From contig VIIQ02000665.1 of assembly GCA_007449985.2 (NCBI GenBank), positions 62,001 to 126,000 on the forward strand: a DNA stretch of 64,000 nt, in the 5' to 3' direction. The stretch's first letter is position 1. Every line of letters begins with the position of its first letter. Made by a program: the position numbers and the translations under genes. The notes below the pieces were generated by a model. That model ran no database searches, was not told the DNA's origin, and was given only the letters and a program-made list of their open reading frames with translations. This DNA is from Desmodesmus armatus. Its lineage: Eukaryota; Chlorophyta; Chlorophyceae; Sphaeropleales; Scenedesmaceae. Below are positions 35,401 through 46,029 of the stretch, in pieces.

Positions 35401-38400
35401 TTCTGGTTGGTCTTGGGTGCCGTCACAATCGCCCACACCTACATTCTCCTTGGCAAGTTGGCGTGCTTTGTCTGTTGCTTGATAACTTACTGCTTTTGGC
35501 ATTGCTTGTGGTTTGATCTTCTGGTGGACACGCGGTGCGCCTTCTTGGCCCCATTGCGTGCCCTCTTTCCGCCTGCAACAGGCTGATGGTGATGGCTTGT
35601 GCCGTAGGAGGTGCTGGCTGGACGTGGGTGCCCTACTTATGTTAGCGGCAGGTTCAGTAGAACCTCTTCGTGCGTATTATGTTCACTTTTCGTCTTTGTT
35701 TGTGTGCTGTGCGTACGTTCAGGCCAGGGTCCCTTGTCGGCTGTGCCGATCCCTTGATACTGTGTGGACCTTGGTGCCCTGGCTACGCCTTGTTTCAGTT
35801 TGGCGTGATCTTCTTGTCCTGCAGTGTTTACTTGCTTGTGTCTGGATCGGGAGTGCACCATGCGCTACATTCCCCTCCTCTTGTCTGCTTGTTCCAGGGT
35901 TGAACGTGGTTCCCCTGATGTCTCTGGAACGGGAGTGCACCATGCGCTGCATCCCCCTCCTCTTGTCTACTTGTTCCAGGGTTGAGTGGCTCCCCTGATG
36001 CCTGTCTGTCTGCCTTGTTCACATGGATGTATCATTCCCATGTTCTCCACTTGACTGAGGGTTGAGCTGGCTCCCCTTTCAGTTGTAGAGGTCTGTTCTG
36101 CTCTGTTTTGCCTCTTGGGCACACGGGTGCTCTCTTCTGTGGTGATCCTTCTTTTGTTTCCCTTCCGTGGTTGGTGCTTTCCGCAGAGTTGGCTGGTCTT
36201 TTGTCTGCATTGTTCACTTTGTGTGGTGTACTGTGTTACAGGCGCCCCTGTGGCCTTGCAGATGCTTGTGCGGGTGTGTTGGCAGGGTGGGTGCAAGGTG
36301 TGTGTGGCTGGTGGGGTTGTGTGTGTTGGGATATTGCTTCCTTCAATTTTTTCTGCAGTGGTGCAGTCAGGAGGATTTGAGGCGGGTACTGTCCTTCCGC
36401 TCTTCCTGCTCTGGGGGGGTAGGAGGCGTAGCCACGCAGTTGTCGAGCAGGCTGAGCGTTAGTCCAGCAGTTGGAGACTGACGTGTGTAGAGATGTGTGA
36501 GTCTGCAGTGAGAATGCAGTGATCAGCCTGTTGTGGTGAAGTGGACACTACACAGTATCAGGGTGTCGTGATGAGAGTGAGAAAGAAAGTGTGTCAATTG
36601 GACAGCCTGCATGAAGCATGTGTCAGTGTGTCGGTCTACAGTGGATGTCGATGAGGTCGATACAGCAAGGATACTCGGTTCCTGTGACTGCAGTACTCAC
36701 TGTAACATGTGATGTGTGGTGTTGTGCAGTGTGGTGTGTTGAATGCAGATGAACGATTGTAACCGCTTACATCAAAAGGATCACTACAAGCTGCATAGCT
36801 CAGCAGGGAGGGTCTGAAGCGAACGTACTTGAGCACTGTGGGGAGGTGCTGCGGCACTGCTGGCAGCTTGTGTCAGAGCTGCTCCGTGAGTGCCTGTCAA
36901 CCATACATTGAACAACACAAGGAAGAGGGTGCCACAGCAGACACACATGCTTGAGTGGGCTGCAACCATCAATGCAGTCAATCGGAGACGAAAATGAATC
37001 AGCTCAGCTAAAGGCAAGCACAGCCATAGATGCTGGCAAGCGCTGCACATGGTGGGGTTGGCCTTATAGCGCCGCATCAGATGCTGGGATATTGGTGGTG
37101 TCTAAGGAAACCCACAATAAACACTCCACAATGAATGCAAGATCATTTTGTTCCCATATTGCAAGGCTCAACAGCTCAGCAGCAAAACACGCAGCTGTGC
37201 CAATGCATGTAGTGGGGCTGAACCCGGTGGCACAGCATACCTGTTGTGACTAGGTTGCTGCTCGGGCCACTTGGTGTTGTGCTGGGCAGGTCAGGTGCAA
37301 CTGGTGTTGCAGGGTCCCCTGCATGAACACACCACAGAAGGTAAGATGGTAGTGCATTTCAATGGGTGTGGCACAACCAACAGGAGCAGGCCTAGAGCAT
37401 AGGCATTCACTTGTCATTAGGCAGCGCTTGCAATGACAAGACTGGTTAGTGGTGACTGAGCAAGCAAGCTTGAGATCTGTGGTATTTGGTCATGGTATGT
37501 GGTAACATGCATTTTGAAAGGTGGGCTTCTACCACAAGGTGCACTGGCTGCACCATCATGCTCTGGTTGCCGTCACTCAAGTGGAATCTGGACTCCGGTA
37601 CACGACAAACATGCATAGGCAGCACATAGCTGCAATGGGTGTGCCAGCCCTGCAAGCATGCAAGCGGTGACACCATGGACAAGCACATGTGGACTCAACC
37701 ATTAGACAGGGTTTACCAGAAGTCAGCAAGTGAAGGGTTGCAGCAGCCTTGTTGCCAGGGGTGTCTCTCAGCTTCTTCTTAAGGCCAATGACCAGCTGCT
37801 TCATCGCCCGGCTGCGCGCCATCGACCGCCTGAGGGCTGTGCTGCCAGCTGCCAGGCGGTGCAGTAGGAGGGATTCCTCTAAAAGGTCTGATGCTCTATG
37901 CCACTCAAGCTGCCGGTACATCGCTGTAGCAACAGCAGCTGAGTGGGCTTCCAGTGCCTGCCGGAAGTCACTGCTGAACTCAGCTGCTGCTGCCACGACA
38001 AAGGCTGCTCCCCACTGTACATCTGCCTCCCCACTGCTGAGCAGCTTCACCAGGCGGTTGACAATGCCTGGCACCTGGCTGATACGCTCACTGTTGGCTG
38101 AAGACTCCAGGGCCAGGTTTCCCAGGGCCATCGCTGCAATTCTGTGTTTCTGTATAACACTGCTTCCGAGCATCACTGCAAGGCTTTGGATGGCGTCAGA
38201 CTCCTGACCAAAGCGCTGGCTGTTTGCTGAAAACCAATCTGTCAAACTCAAAACTGCCCTACCTGCCGCCAGCTGAACATCTGCGTTGCCGCTTTTGAGC
38301 AGTGCAGCCAAGCCTTTGATAGCATGAGGCTCCTGGCCAATGCGGTCTTTGGCTTCTGGGCAGTCAGCCGCCAGAAGCCTCAGGGCTGCAGCTGACGTAA

Positions 38401-38719
38401 GCTGCACGGCTGCAGCGCTGCTGTGCAGCAATTTAACCAGACCTGCTGCTGCACCACAACACTGCACAACCTGGCTCTGGTATGTGGGCCCGGCTAGCCT
38501 AAAGCGGCCCAGCACCCTTGCTGCTTCCTCCTGCACCGCAGCGCTGCTGCTGCTCAGGAGCTTCACCACCGCTGACAGGCAGTCAGGGTGTTCAAGCAGC
38601 AGATTTTTGGCGGACTCAGCTTTGCTGTACAGCCTGCCCAGCAGCTGCAGCTGGCCCTTGGCGTCAAGCTGCTGTACAGCCTGTAAGAGCTCAGCTGTGC
38701 TGCTGCTGAATATCGCCAT
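29499..38719 (-). CDS. ARM-repeat / coiled-coil / protein kinase, locus C (full-length)
   Basis: Minus-strand exons in order: 38719-37717, 37318-37241, 36893-36829, 35220-35151, 34918-34830, 34483-34406, 34123-33926, 31299-30742, 30389-29499; 3,030 nt, 1,009 aa, phases consistent. Residues 1-334 are ARM repeats, 335-527 linker, about 530-660 a Gln-rich coiled coil, about 675-990 a TKL-like protein kinase. Kinase parts: glycine loop LARGGFANVYRG, VAVK lysine near 699, catalytic loop VVHGDLKPGNVLI (Asp near 830; HGD in place of HRD, so a non-RD kinase), DFG near 849, APE near 886. All residues needed for phosphotransfer are present. Substrate and location unknown; no signal peptide or membrane segment seen. 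Introns 3 and 7 are swollen by insertions compared with locus A (about 1.6 kb against 0.2 kb, and 2.6 kb against 0.4 kb). Confidence 0.85.
31576..33102 (+). CDS. LINE reverse transcriptase (partial ORF)
   Basis: About 508 codons, open from a stop just upstream; the first in-frame codon is GTG, so no true start is seen and this is a 3' portion of an ORF2-type protein. Motifs in order: NHRPISLLSIPGKVYA, motif A AFVDLRKAYDSIPR, motif B GVRQGCVIAPLLFN, the catalytic YADDLVLM, the thumb-like FGSETWALTQKQADRLE and RWLGHVLRMGEERYPRQAL. The three RT catalytic aspartates are kept. The endonuclease domain is missing. The frame is uninterrupted, so the insertion is young. Confidence 0.88.
   Translation: MPLFKGKGSARESTNHRPISLLSIPGKVYALILLHRVSDQVDSQLLESQCAFRSNRGLSDATFTLRSIMYKCHRYKQPLYLAFVDLRKAYDSIPRDALWRVLSAYGVEPKVVELLADLHTGTQAAVKLAGEHGDWFDIGRGVRQGCVIAPLLFNIFFDCVVRLSLAEMPEGCGVRLAFRAEGEVLPWHARAGGPSTMLTIAALMYADDLVLMSCDRSELELMLKVFDSVCSRMGMCVNAAKTELMAVCHDGQPLESVQLSGGEARYVPSFKYLGGVVDTSASWEAEITARISKTRGRFAEMQRVWGARSMGVKLKMQCFRAYVLPVLLFGSETWALTQKQADRLEVVHSDCLRHILNVRLADRHSKQHLWSQCDTVSLASHLTAHRLRWLGHVLRMGEERYPRQALFSLMHDAGAAPRGAPPMSWGKCVTRDLQALGQPTNMHDLIGACALRGSWRSMLYRLTHPHATGVPFRRPLNATTHSSRMRQRAETLPFQAAWSASGPGVMSN
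33442..33503 (-). other. tRNA-like sequence (pseudo-tRNA) in the LINE 3' region
   Basis: On the minus strand: a D-arm-like TAGCAGAATGGTTATTGC (A box) and a perfect T arm GTTGG-TTCGAAT-CCAAC (B box), then TTATTCC. The anticodon arm and T stem share the same five bases, so about ten bases are missing, and the 5' acceptor strand pairs at only five of seven positions. It is not a working tRNA. Its place just before the pentanucleotide tail suggests it belongs to the element, in reverse orientation. Confidence 0.5.
33541..33636 (+). repeat. (CTTGC)n pentanucleotide tail
   Basis: About 13 perfect units followed by CCTTGCCTAG variants. It marks the 3' end of the LINE. Confidence 0.95.
35300..36780. 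other. expanded part of locus C intron 3
   Basis: The matching intron in locus A is 216 bases; here it is about 1.6 kb, so roughly 1.4 kb was inserted or expanded. No protein gene is recognised. It contains an 82-bp tandem repeat at 35,843-36,005. Ends of an element were not resolved. Confidence 0.5.
35843..36005. repeat. 82-bp tandem duplication
   Basis: Units start at 35,843 and 35,925 and share GGGAGTGCACCATGCGCT and TTGTTCCAGGGTTGA. A third, partial copy of the end (GGGTTGAGCTGGCTCCCCT) is at about 36,058. Confidence 0.85.
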
Positions 38720-39047
38720 AACCACTGGACACCCTGCAATCCCAAGCAGTGGTGGTCAAAGTGACCATATGCATACATATCAACGATGAAGCCTTGAGCT
38801 AGCTCAGCGCTCATCTACACACTGACGATAGGCCAGCCTTACCTGCTGGGGGCAGAAATGCCACTGATGTCGTTGCAGTTAACAGTAGGGGTATGTTTCA
38901 GCAGCTGCAGCGCTAGCGCTCTGTGCACACGATGTCAAAGAGCTACTGTCCTGCAATCAGCGCCGTCTGTAGGTGCTCCTGATGCAACGTACGACAAGGA
39001 TGATGATATATAGAGAGCCGAACGATGGCCGCGTGGTCAAGCCATTG

Positions 39048-39140
39048 AATGGTGCTTTCCGCAACCTTCAGGCGACCTTCGTAAAACCCTATTATGTTGG
39101 GTTTTACGAAGGTCGCCTGAAGGTTGCGGAAAGCACCATT
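39048..39140. repeat. perfect 42-bp inverted repeat with 9-base spacer in the locus C promoter
   Basis: Left arm 39,048-39,089, spacer TATTATGTT, right arm 39,099-39,140, with no mismatch. The sequence is the conserved upstream element of this family (ACCTTCAGGCGACCTTCGTA) next to its own inverted copy. Locus D has only one arm at the same place (about 44,114-44,155), so the second arm was gained or lost after the tandem duplication. Confidence 0.95.
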
Positions 39141-39293
39141 ATTATGGAACGGCATGCTCCAACCAGCAAACACTGCCGATACTCCTTTGACATGCTCCGC
39201 TGGACTCAGTATTTTCCTTGTATGTCATTGAGTGTCTCGGTTGCAAGGAGAGTGAGGGGCAAAGGTTTCTATGCCCGCAGGGGCAGCTGATCC

Positions 39294-39592
39294 ATGTGGA
39301 GCATCGGAGACAAAAATGAATCAGCTCAGCTAAAGGCAAGCACAGCCATAGATGCTGGCAAGCGCTGCACATGGTGGGGTTGGCCTTATAGCGCCGCATC
39401 AGATGCTGGGATATTGGTGGTGTCTAAGGAAACCCACAATAAACACTCCACAATGAATGCAAGATCATTTTGTTCCCATATTGCAAGGCTCAACAGCTCA
39501 GCAGCAAAACACGCAGCTGTGCCGATGCATGTAGTGGGGCTGAACCCGGTGGCACAGCATACCTGTTGTGACTAGGTTGCTGCTCGGGCCAC
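39294..39592 (-). pseudogene. detached 3' piece of locus D (end of exon 2 and following intron)
   Basis: Nearly identical to 36,976-37,268 of locus C. It includes the last part of exon 2 (39,592-39,565) with its GTATGC donor. It is separated from the rest of locus D by the insertion at 39,593-42,326, and no further exons of the gene lie beyond it. Confidence 0.85.
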
Positions 39593-42326
39593 ACATTCCA
39601 CACCACGCGTTTCACTAAAAAGAAATGGCAATTTTGGCCGGATTCTAGGTTCCTGCACTGATCTAATCTTCGTTCCCTAATTCCTGCAATTCTGCCCTCA
39701 GGCAGGGGGGGTGCCATAGTGAAAGTGGGAGCAATCTTGCTGCAAAGGTGCACAACTGGTGCAGATGACCGTGTTGTGGAGTCGGCGTTGGGGCCTGTCG
39801 GACGCAGGGATGAACGTATAACAAAACAAATGTTGATGCTGCGTGGCTAGACAGGCCGTTTGAGGCGTGGTGGAGGTCAGGCGGATGGTATAGGCGGTAA
39901 GCCGATTGACATGCTACTGTGTCTCCCGAACTCGGTGCTGGGCGCCCTTTCCTCACACTTAACAACAAAACAACACGTCTGTTCAAGACAACAGTCCATA
40001 TCTGGCCGTCTGCGCTGTGCCCGCCAAAACGATTCGATGACAGTGCTTTTTACCGGTGCAGCTGTCAGGAGACCAACTTCGCTGAAAATAGACGGTTTCA
40101 GTTCGATGAATATATACTTCGATGGTCTCGTGGTAAGGCACACGCGGCTGAGATGTCAGATTGCTACTGTTGACTACTGCTGGGGCAGTATGCTGAGGTG
40201 TAGCTGACACTGCAGGCATGCACTGTGGAAGGTTCCATGCGGAGATGTGTGTCAGCACGTGACACTAGGGCAGGAGTCAGCAGCAGCAGCTCGAGCTGCT
40301 CTGCAGCAGCATCAACGTCGTCATGAGCGGGCTGAACACTGCTTCGCCCAAGCAGCTCGAAGCACCAGAGCAGGCATGCCTCCACTCGAATGCAGTGGCA
40401 GAGGCCTGCCAGCGGTCAGAGCCTGATGAGCAATGGATAGCTCAAAGCAGCAGGTGAGTGGCACAATGTTTGTATGGGGGAGCACTCCTAGAAAGGGTGG
40501 TCATACTGCTTGGCAAAGGGCACCCTGGCCCAAGCAGCTATCAAGTCAAGCAGTGCAGTGCAGCATTTGCCAGCGTATATCATGCTCCGCTGGTGTCCAT
40601 GTTTGGTTGCTTGTGGCCAGTATGCTTGCCGCCACTGAGCAAAACAACCCTTTGGCCAACTAGCAGGCCAAAGGCGTGTGATTCAGCATATTTGTGATGT
40701 AGACCGTACAGCTGCATGTAAGCTACCCAATGATGCTGTCAGGACAGCCCTCATAGTTCTTGACTGTACATCATGGTGCTGCTGCCATCCTGCCGCAGGA
40801 GTGGTGAAGGACAAGAGCAAGGCTGCTGTTACTGGTTGCCGGGCTGATTGCGCATAGTGGCAGGGCTGTCGCAAGGTGAGAGCGACAGGATGGTTTCTGT
40901 TGGCGAGGGTTACAGGGTGGCGCCATTCTTGGGACTGCCTGGCACCTTGTTGGATACAGTTGCAGCGCAGTATCCAATCAGCAGCAGTCCAATGGCAGGC
41001 TCTGAATGGTGCTATTGCCTAGGACGGTCCAAACAGTCATCAACAGGGGTGCTGCAGCCAACAAGCAAACATGACTGCTGTGCAGCAGTGCTACTGCATG
41101 GCATGCGTTCTCACAACAATGCTTGCTGCTGCTGTTGGTGCTGCAGGTCATGCAACACTTGGGCCATGATGTTGGCACCGTCACGTGTGGGTAATGAAGG
41201 CCACAGAAGAATTCCCTCAAGGTGAGGCAGTGTCAGAATGTAGTGAAGGATGCTTGCGCTCATGCAACAGCAGCGGTGCAGTCAGCCAAAACATGGGTGA
41301 AGCCATGTGGATGGCAGGAATGGGTTGAAGTCCCAAGGTCATAGGCATAATGTAAGTTGGCAGTGGAAGCACGGGCGCTATGTGCATGAGCACAAAGCAT
41401 TTAACCTGGCAAAAAAGTGTGTCAGGCGCTGTGCAGCTTGCGACAGACTACATGCTCTCCACAGCAGCTGGCCTGCATGTGCAGGGTATCATTCGTGGCT
41501 TTTGTATGATCAAAATGCTGCATGTGAGACCTTGCGCCCTCACATGATGGTGTTGCAACAATGTGTGCTGCTGCAGGGTGATAAGGTTGCTGCCAGTGGT
41601 CGCTAAGAGGGCGCTGAGTGCTGCACGACAACCCAGAGAAGGAAGCCCCTGATGAACGCACCGTACAAGGCCAACATGGCACTGACCGGCACCCCGTGGA
41701 AAAAGGAGACAAAGGAGGGAGGTTGTGACAGCTGCAGTGCTGAGGGGGGGCAGGCGGGAGGGGAGGGGGGGGGGGGCTGCACAAGGCTGCATGTTTGCAG
41801 CTTGTGACGGTCGGCACATGAATTTGGACTAGTTTACTGCATCTGTTCTGCTTGGCTGATTGTAGTAGTGCATATGTTCTGCTTGGCTGTGTTGCGTGCC
41901 TAGTGCTGGTGGTGTTGTCTCCGCATTTGGCTGGATACAACTTGTCTTGGCTGGCCTAGTGTGCAGCCAGCCATTCTTGGGTGCAAGCATGTACAGTATG
42001 ATCTCTGTGGGGATTGGACCTGGCATGGTGTGTACAAGGTCAATGCTGTGGGGCACTGGCGTACATCACAAAATTGATTTTCGTGGAAAATGCAGCCAAG
42101 TCTTTTTTCACTTGTTATGGCAGCTTTTGCACCCTAAGCAGCAACACCATGTTGGCTGTTCTGGGGCGTGGCTTCATTATGTAACAATGGCCCTGACCCA
42201 GTTTAGTAGTAGTAGTAGTAGTAACAATACATTGATCACCCAGACACCACAGAAACTTCCATTTTCAAGAAAATTTGACAAACGAAAACTTTATTATTTT
42301 TACAGCTGCTGCACATACCACACATA
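39593..42326. mobile_element. 2.7-kb insertion splitting exon 2 of locus D, type unknown
   Basis: Comparison with locus C places it between GGGCCAC (39,586-39,592) and TTGGTGTTG (42,327). CCACACAT occurs at both edges (39,589-39,596 and 42,318-42,325), a possible 8-bp target duplication, though locus C has CCAC only. No terminal inverted repeats were found. The interior has no recognised transposase; it has an AGT run near 42,207-42,221 and a poly-G tract near 41,767-41,775. A frame at 41,307-41,606 has a loose HHCC pattern, too weak to name. Confidence 0.6.
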
Positions 42327-43775
42327 TTGGTGTTGTGCTGGGCAGGTCAGGTGCAGCTGGTGTTGCAGGGTCCCCTGCATGAACACACCACAGAAGGTAA
42401 GATGGTAGTGCATTTCAATGGGTGTGGCACAACCAACAGGAGCAGGCCTAGAGCATAGGCAATCACTTGTCATTAGGCAGCGCTTGCAATGACAAGACTG
42501 GTTAGTGGTGACTGAGCAAGCAAGCTTGAGATCTGTGGTATTTGGTCATGGTATGTGGTAACATGCATTTTGAAAGGTGGGCTTCTACCACAAGGTGCAC
42601 TGGCTGCACCATCATGCTCTGGTTGCCGTCACTCAAGTGGAATCTGGACTCCGGTACACGACAAACATGCATAGGCAGCACATAGCTGCAATGGGTGTGC
42701 CTGCCCTGCAAGCATGCAAGCGGTGACACCATGGACAAGCACATGTGGACTCAACCATTAGACAGGGTTTACCAGAAGTCAGCAAGTGAAGGGTTGCAGC
42801 AGCCTTGTTGCCAGGGGTGTCTCTCAGCTTCTTCTCAAGGCCAATGACCAGCTGCTTCATCTCCTGGCTGCGCGCCATCGACCGCCTGAGGGCTGTGCTG
42901 CCAGCTGCCAGGCGGTGCAGTAGGAGGGATTCCTCTAAAAGGACTGATGCTCTCTGCCCCTCAAGCTGCCGGTACATCGCTGTAGCAACAGCAGCTGAGT
43001 GGGCTTCCAGTGCCTGCCGGAAGTCACTGCTGAACTCAGCTGCTGCTGCCACGACAAAGGCTGCTCCCCACTGTACATCTGCCTCCCCACTGCTGAGCAG
43101 CTTCACCAGGCGGTTGACAATGCCTGGCACCTGGCTGATACGCTCACTGTTGGCTGAGGACTCCAGGGCCAGGTTTCCCAGGGCCATCGCTGCAATTCTG
43201 TGTATCTGTATAACACTGCTTCCGAGCATCACTGCAAGGCTTTGGATGGCGTCAGACTCCTGACCAAAGCGCTGGCTGTTTGCTGAAAACCAATCTGTCA
43301 AACTCAAAACTGCCCTACCTGCCGCCAGCTGAACATCTGCGTTGCCGCTTTTGAGCAGTGCAGCCAAGCCTTTGATAGCATGAGGCTCCTGGCCAATGCG
43401 GTCTTTGGCTTCTGGGCAGTCAGCCGCCAGAAGCCTCAGGGCTGCAGCTGACGTAAGCTGCACGGCTGCAGCGCTGCTGTGCAGCAATTTAACCAGACCT
43501 GCTGCTGCACCACAACACTGCACAACCTGGCTCTGGTATGTGGGCCCGGCTAGCCTAAAGCGGCCCAGCACCCTTGCTGCTTCCTCCTGCACCGCAGCGC
43601 TGCTGCTGCTCAGGAGCTTCACCACCGCTGACAGGCAGTCAGGGTGTTCAAGCAGCAGATTTTCGGCGGACTTAGCTTTGCTGTACAGCTTGTCCAGCAG
43701 CTGCAGCTGGCCCTTGGCGTCAAGCTGCTGTACAGCCTGTAAGAGCTCAGCTGTGCTGCTGCTGAATATCGCCAT
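42327..43775 (-). CDS. ARM-repeat protein, locus D (truncated tandem copy)
   Basis: The ARM exon 43775-42773 (334 codons) is open and almost identical to that of locus C. Exon 2 starts at 42,374 and is cut at 42,327 by the insertion; read on into the inserted DNA the frame stops after about 30 further codons. No linker, coiled-coil or kinase exons remain in reach; the next sequence downstream is the promoter of locus C. Differences from C are single substitutions (for example DKLYSKAKSAEN for GRLYSKAESAKN). Either a short ARM-only protein or a recent pseudogene. Confidence 0.6.
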
Positions 43776-44559
43776 AACCACTGGACACCCTGCAATCCCA
43801 AGCAGTGGTGGACAAAGTGACCATATGCATACATATCAATGATGAAGCCTTGAGCTAGCTCAGCGCTCATCTACACACTGATGATAGGCCAGCCTTACCT
43901 GCTGGGGGCAGAAATGCCACTGATGTCGTTGCAGTTAACAGTAGGGGTATGTTTCAGCAGCTGCAGCGCTAGCTCTGTGCACACGATGTCAAAGAGCTAC
44001 CAGTAGTCAGTTGTCCTGCAATCAGCGCCGTCTGTAGGTGCTCCTGATGCACGTAGGACAAGGATGATGATATATAGAGAGCCGAACGATGGCCGCGTGG
44101 TCAAGCCATTGAATGGTGCTTTCCGCAACCTTCAGGCGACCTTCGTAAAACCCCTATTTTGGATCGGCATGCTCCATCCGGCAAACACTGCCGATACTCC
44201 TTTGACATGCTCCGCTGGACTCAGTATTTCTCTTACATATGTCCTTGAGTGTCTCGGATGCAAGGAGAGTGAGGGGCAAAGGTTTCTATGCCCGCAGGGG
44301 CAGCTGATCCATGTCGAGCATCGTGTATGACCGGCAGTGGTGTGCTGCCAAAGTGCTATTGTGGTCACCTTCATGCCGGCATGCTGCATGTTGGCTATGC
44401 AGCCGTTCTGTACACGCTGATGATGTAAGTTTGGCATGTACATCACAGGTGCTGTTTGACTGCACGTGCCTACTGGAAGTACAGATACCGGGACGGCCAG
44501 GGACTGAACCTGTACCGCCATAGTGCATGGTGACTGCTCACCAAGGCACCATGAACCCA

Positions 44560-46000
44560 CGCCGGGCTCCCAAGCTGAGGCTGAAACTGTTACTGACCTA
44601 CTCCCAGCCACCCACCCACCTTCTGCAGCAGTGCTCATAGCACATCAGCTGCCTGCTGCCCCTGTAGCCTGACGGCCTGACTTCAGGCGCACATCAGGCA
44701 AGCCAGGGAGCGTAGCATTATCACACATAGGCATCCATCTGCTGATGTCTCTGGCTGTTGCTCGTCTGCATCTGTTTGACTGGCATTGAGGCTGATCAGC
44801 TCGTGAGCTGGTACCCACCCATCCACCGTCTGCAGCGCTGCTGCCCCTGTAGCCTGACGGCCTGTCTTCAGGCGCACATCAGGCAAGCCAGGGCGCACAG
44901 CAGTATCACACCCACCTACCCACCTGCTGCTGTTTGTCTGCAGCCGTCGGCCTGACACTGATGCTGAGCTAGTACCCACCCCACCACCCACCCCAGCAGC
45001 AGTGCTACTCGTAGCACATCAGCTGCCTGCTGCCCCTGTAGATGACGCCCTGCCTTCAAGCACGTCAGCGTTGCCAGGGAGCGCAGCAGTATTGTAATCA
45101 CCCACCCACCTACTGTCGCTGCTGCTGACTGCTGTTCGTCTGTAGCTAGTGCCCTGATTATCAGCGCACACTAGCGTGGACCAGAGCACAGCAGTATCAC
45201 ATTGTCTCCAACCTGCTGCTGCTAATGCTGCTGGCTGCTGTTTTGCTGAAGCTACATCCCGATGCTGAGGCTAGGCCAGTACCCACCCACCACCCACCCC
45301 CATCAGCGACAGCCTGCTGCTGCCGCTGCCTGCTGCCCCTGTAGATGACGCCTCGCACTCGGTACGTCAGCGTTGCCAGGGCGCACAACAGTACAAATTG
45401 GACGACCCACCCACCACTGTTGCTGCTGCTGACTGCTGTTCGTCTGTAGCTGGTGGCCTGAAGATCAGCGCACACCAGCGTACACCAGAGCACAGCAGTG
45501 TCATATCTACACCACCTGCTGCCGTGAAATCTGCCGCTGTCGCTGACATTGAGACTGAGCTAGTATCGACCCCACCACCCACCCCCGCAGCAGTGCTACG
45601 CATAGCACATCAGCTGCCTGCTGCCCCTTTAGATGACGCCCTGCCTTCAAGCACGTCAGCGTTGCCAGGGAGTGCAGCAGTATCAAAGTTACCCACCCAC
45701 CTGCTGTCGCTGCTGCTGAATGCTGTCTGTCTGTAGCTGGTGGCCTGAAGATCAGCGCACACCAGCCGGTGAACCAGAGCACAGCAGTATCATATGTACA
45801 CCACCTGCTGATGCTGGGGCTGCTGCTGCTGCCTCTCAGCTGACAAATCAGGTTCGCAGCAACCGAGTGCTGCCCCTGTAGCTGACGGCCTGACTTCAGG
45901 CGCGCACCAGCGTGTCCAGGGCGCGCAGCAGTATCAAGTTTCCACCCAACCACCTGCTGGTGCTGCTGCTGTTTCCCACCCATGCTGTGCTGCACTGCTG
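44560..46000. repeat. degenerate satellite array
   Basis: A compound unit repeats with landmarks CTGCTGCCCCTGTAG, AGCACATCAGCTGCCTGC, GCCAGGGAGCGCAGCAGTAT and CACCCACCCACC. The CTGCCCC(T)TAG landmark appears near 44,662, 44,841, 45,030, 45,332, 45,622 and 45,871, and a variant GTCTGTAGCT(A/G)GTG near 45,140, 45,440 and 45,733, giving a higher-order period of about 290 bases from two sub-units. No coding frame stays open. It directly abuts the duplicated ARM region. Confidence 0.8.
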
Positions 46001-46029
46001 GAGGCTTTGCTGATGGCATGCTCACCTGC

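Larger units (their letters stand above)
36977..44319 (-). repeat. 2.3-kb tandem segmental duplication (5' half of locus C)
   Basis: Unit 1 is about 36,977-39,300; unit 2 is about 39,300-44,319 and includes a 2.7-kb insertion at 39,593-42,326. Both units carry the promoter, leader exon, ARM exon and exon 2. The ARM products differ at about a dozen of 334 residues or fewer. The unit junction (GAGCATCGGAGAC at about 39,298) combines the far end (GAGCATCGTGTATG at 44,316) with the near end (GTCAATCGGAGAC at 36,973), sharing ATCG. Confidence 0.85.

Noticed and set aside
36826..36893. Premature TGA in exon 3 of locus C
   Set aside because: It appears only in the wrong frame. With the true phase from exon 2 the exon is open, as in locus A.
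37749..38789. Long plus-strand frames opposite the ARM exons of loci C and D
   Set aside because: They are shadows of the minus-strand ARM coding sequence; the same frames occur at both copies and lack protein features.
41307..41606. Integrase-like HHCC zinc motif in the 2.7-kb insertion
   Set aside because: Only four spaced residues resemble it; no catalytic D, D, E core or retroelement neighbours.
44490..44515. tRNA-like T arm on the minus strand
   Set aside because: GGTTCAGTCCC departs from the B-box consensus and there is no A box nearby.
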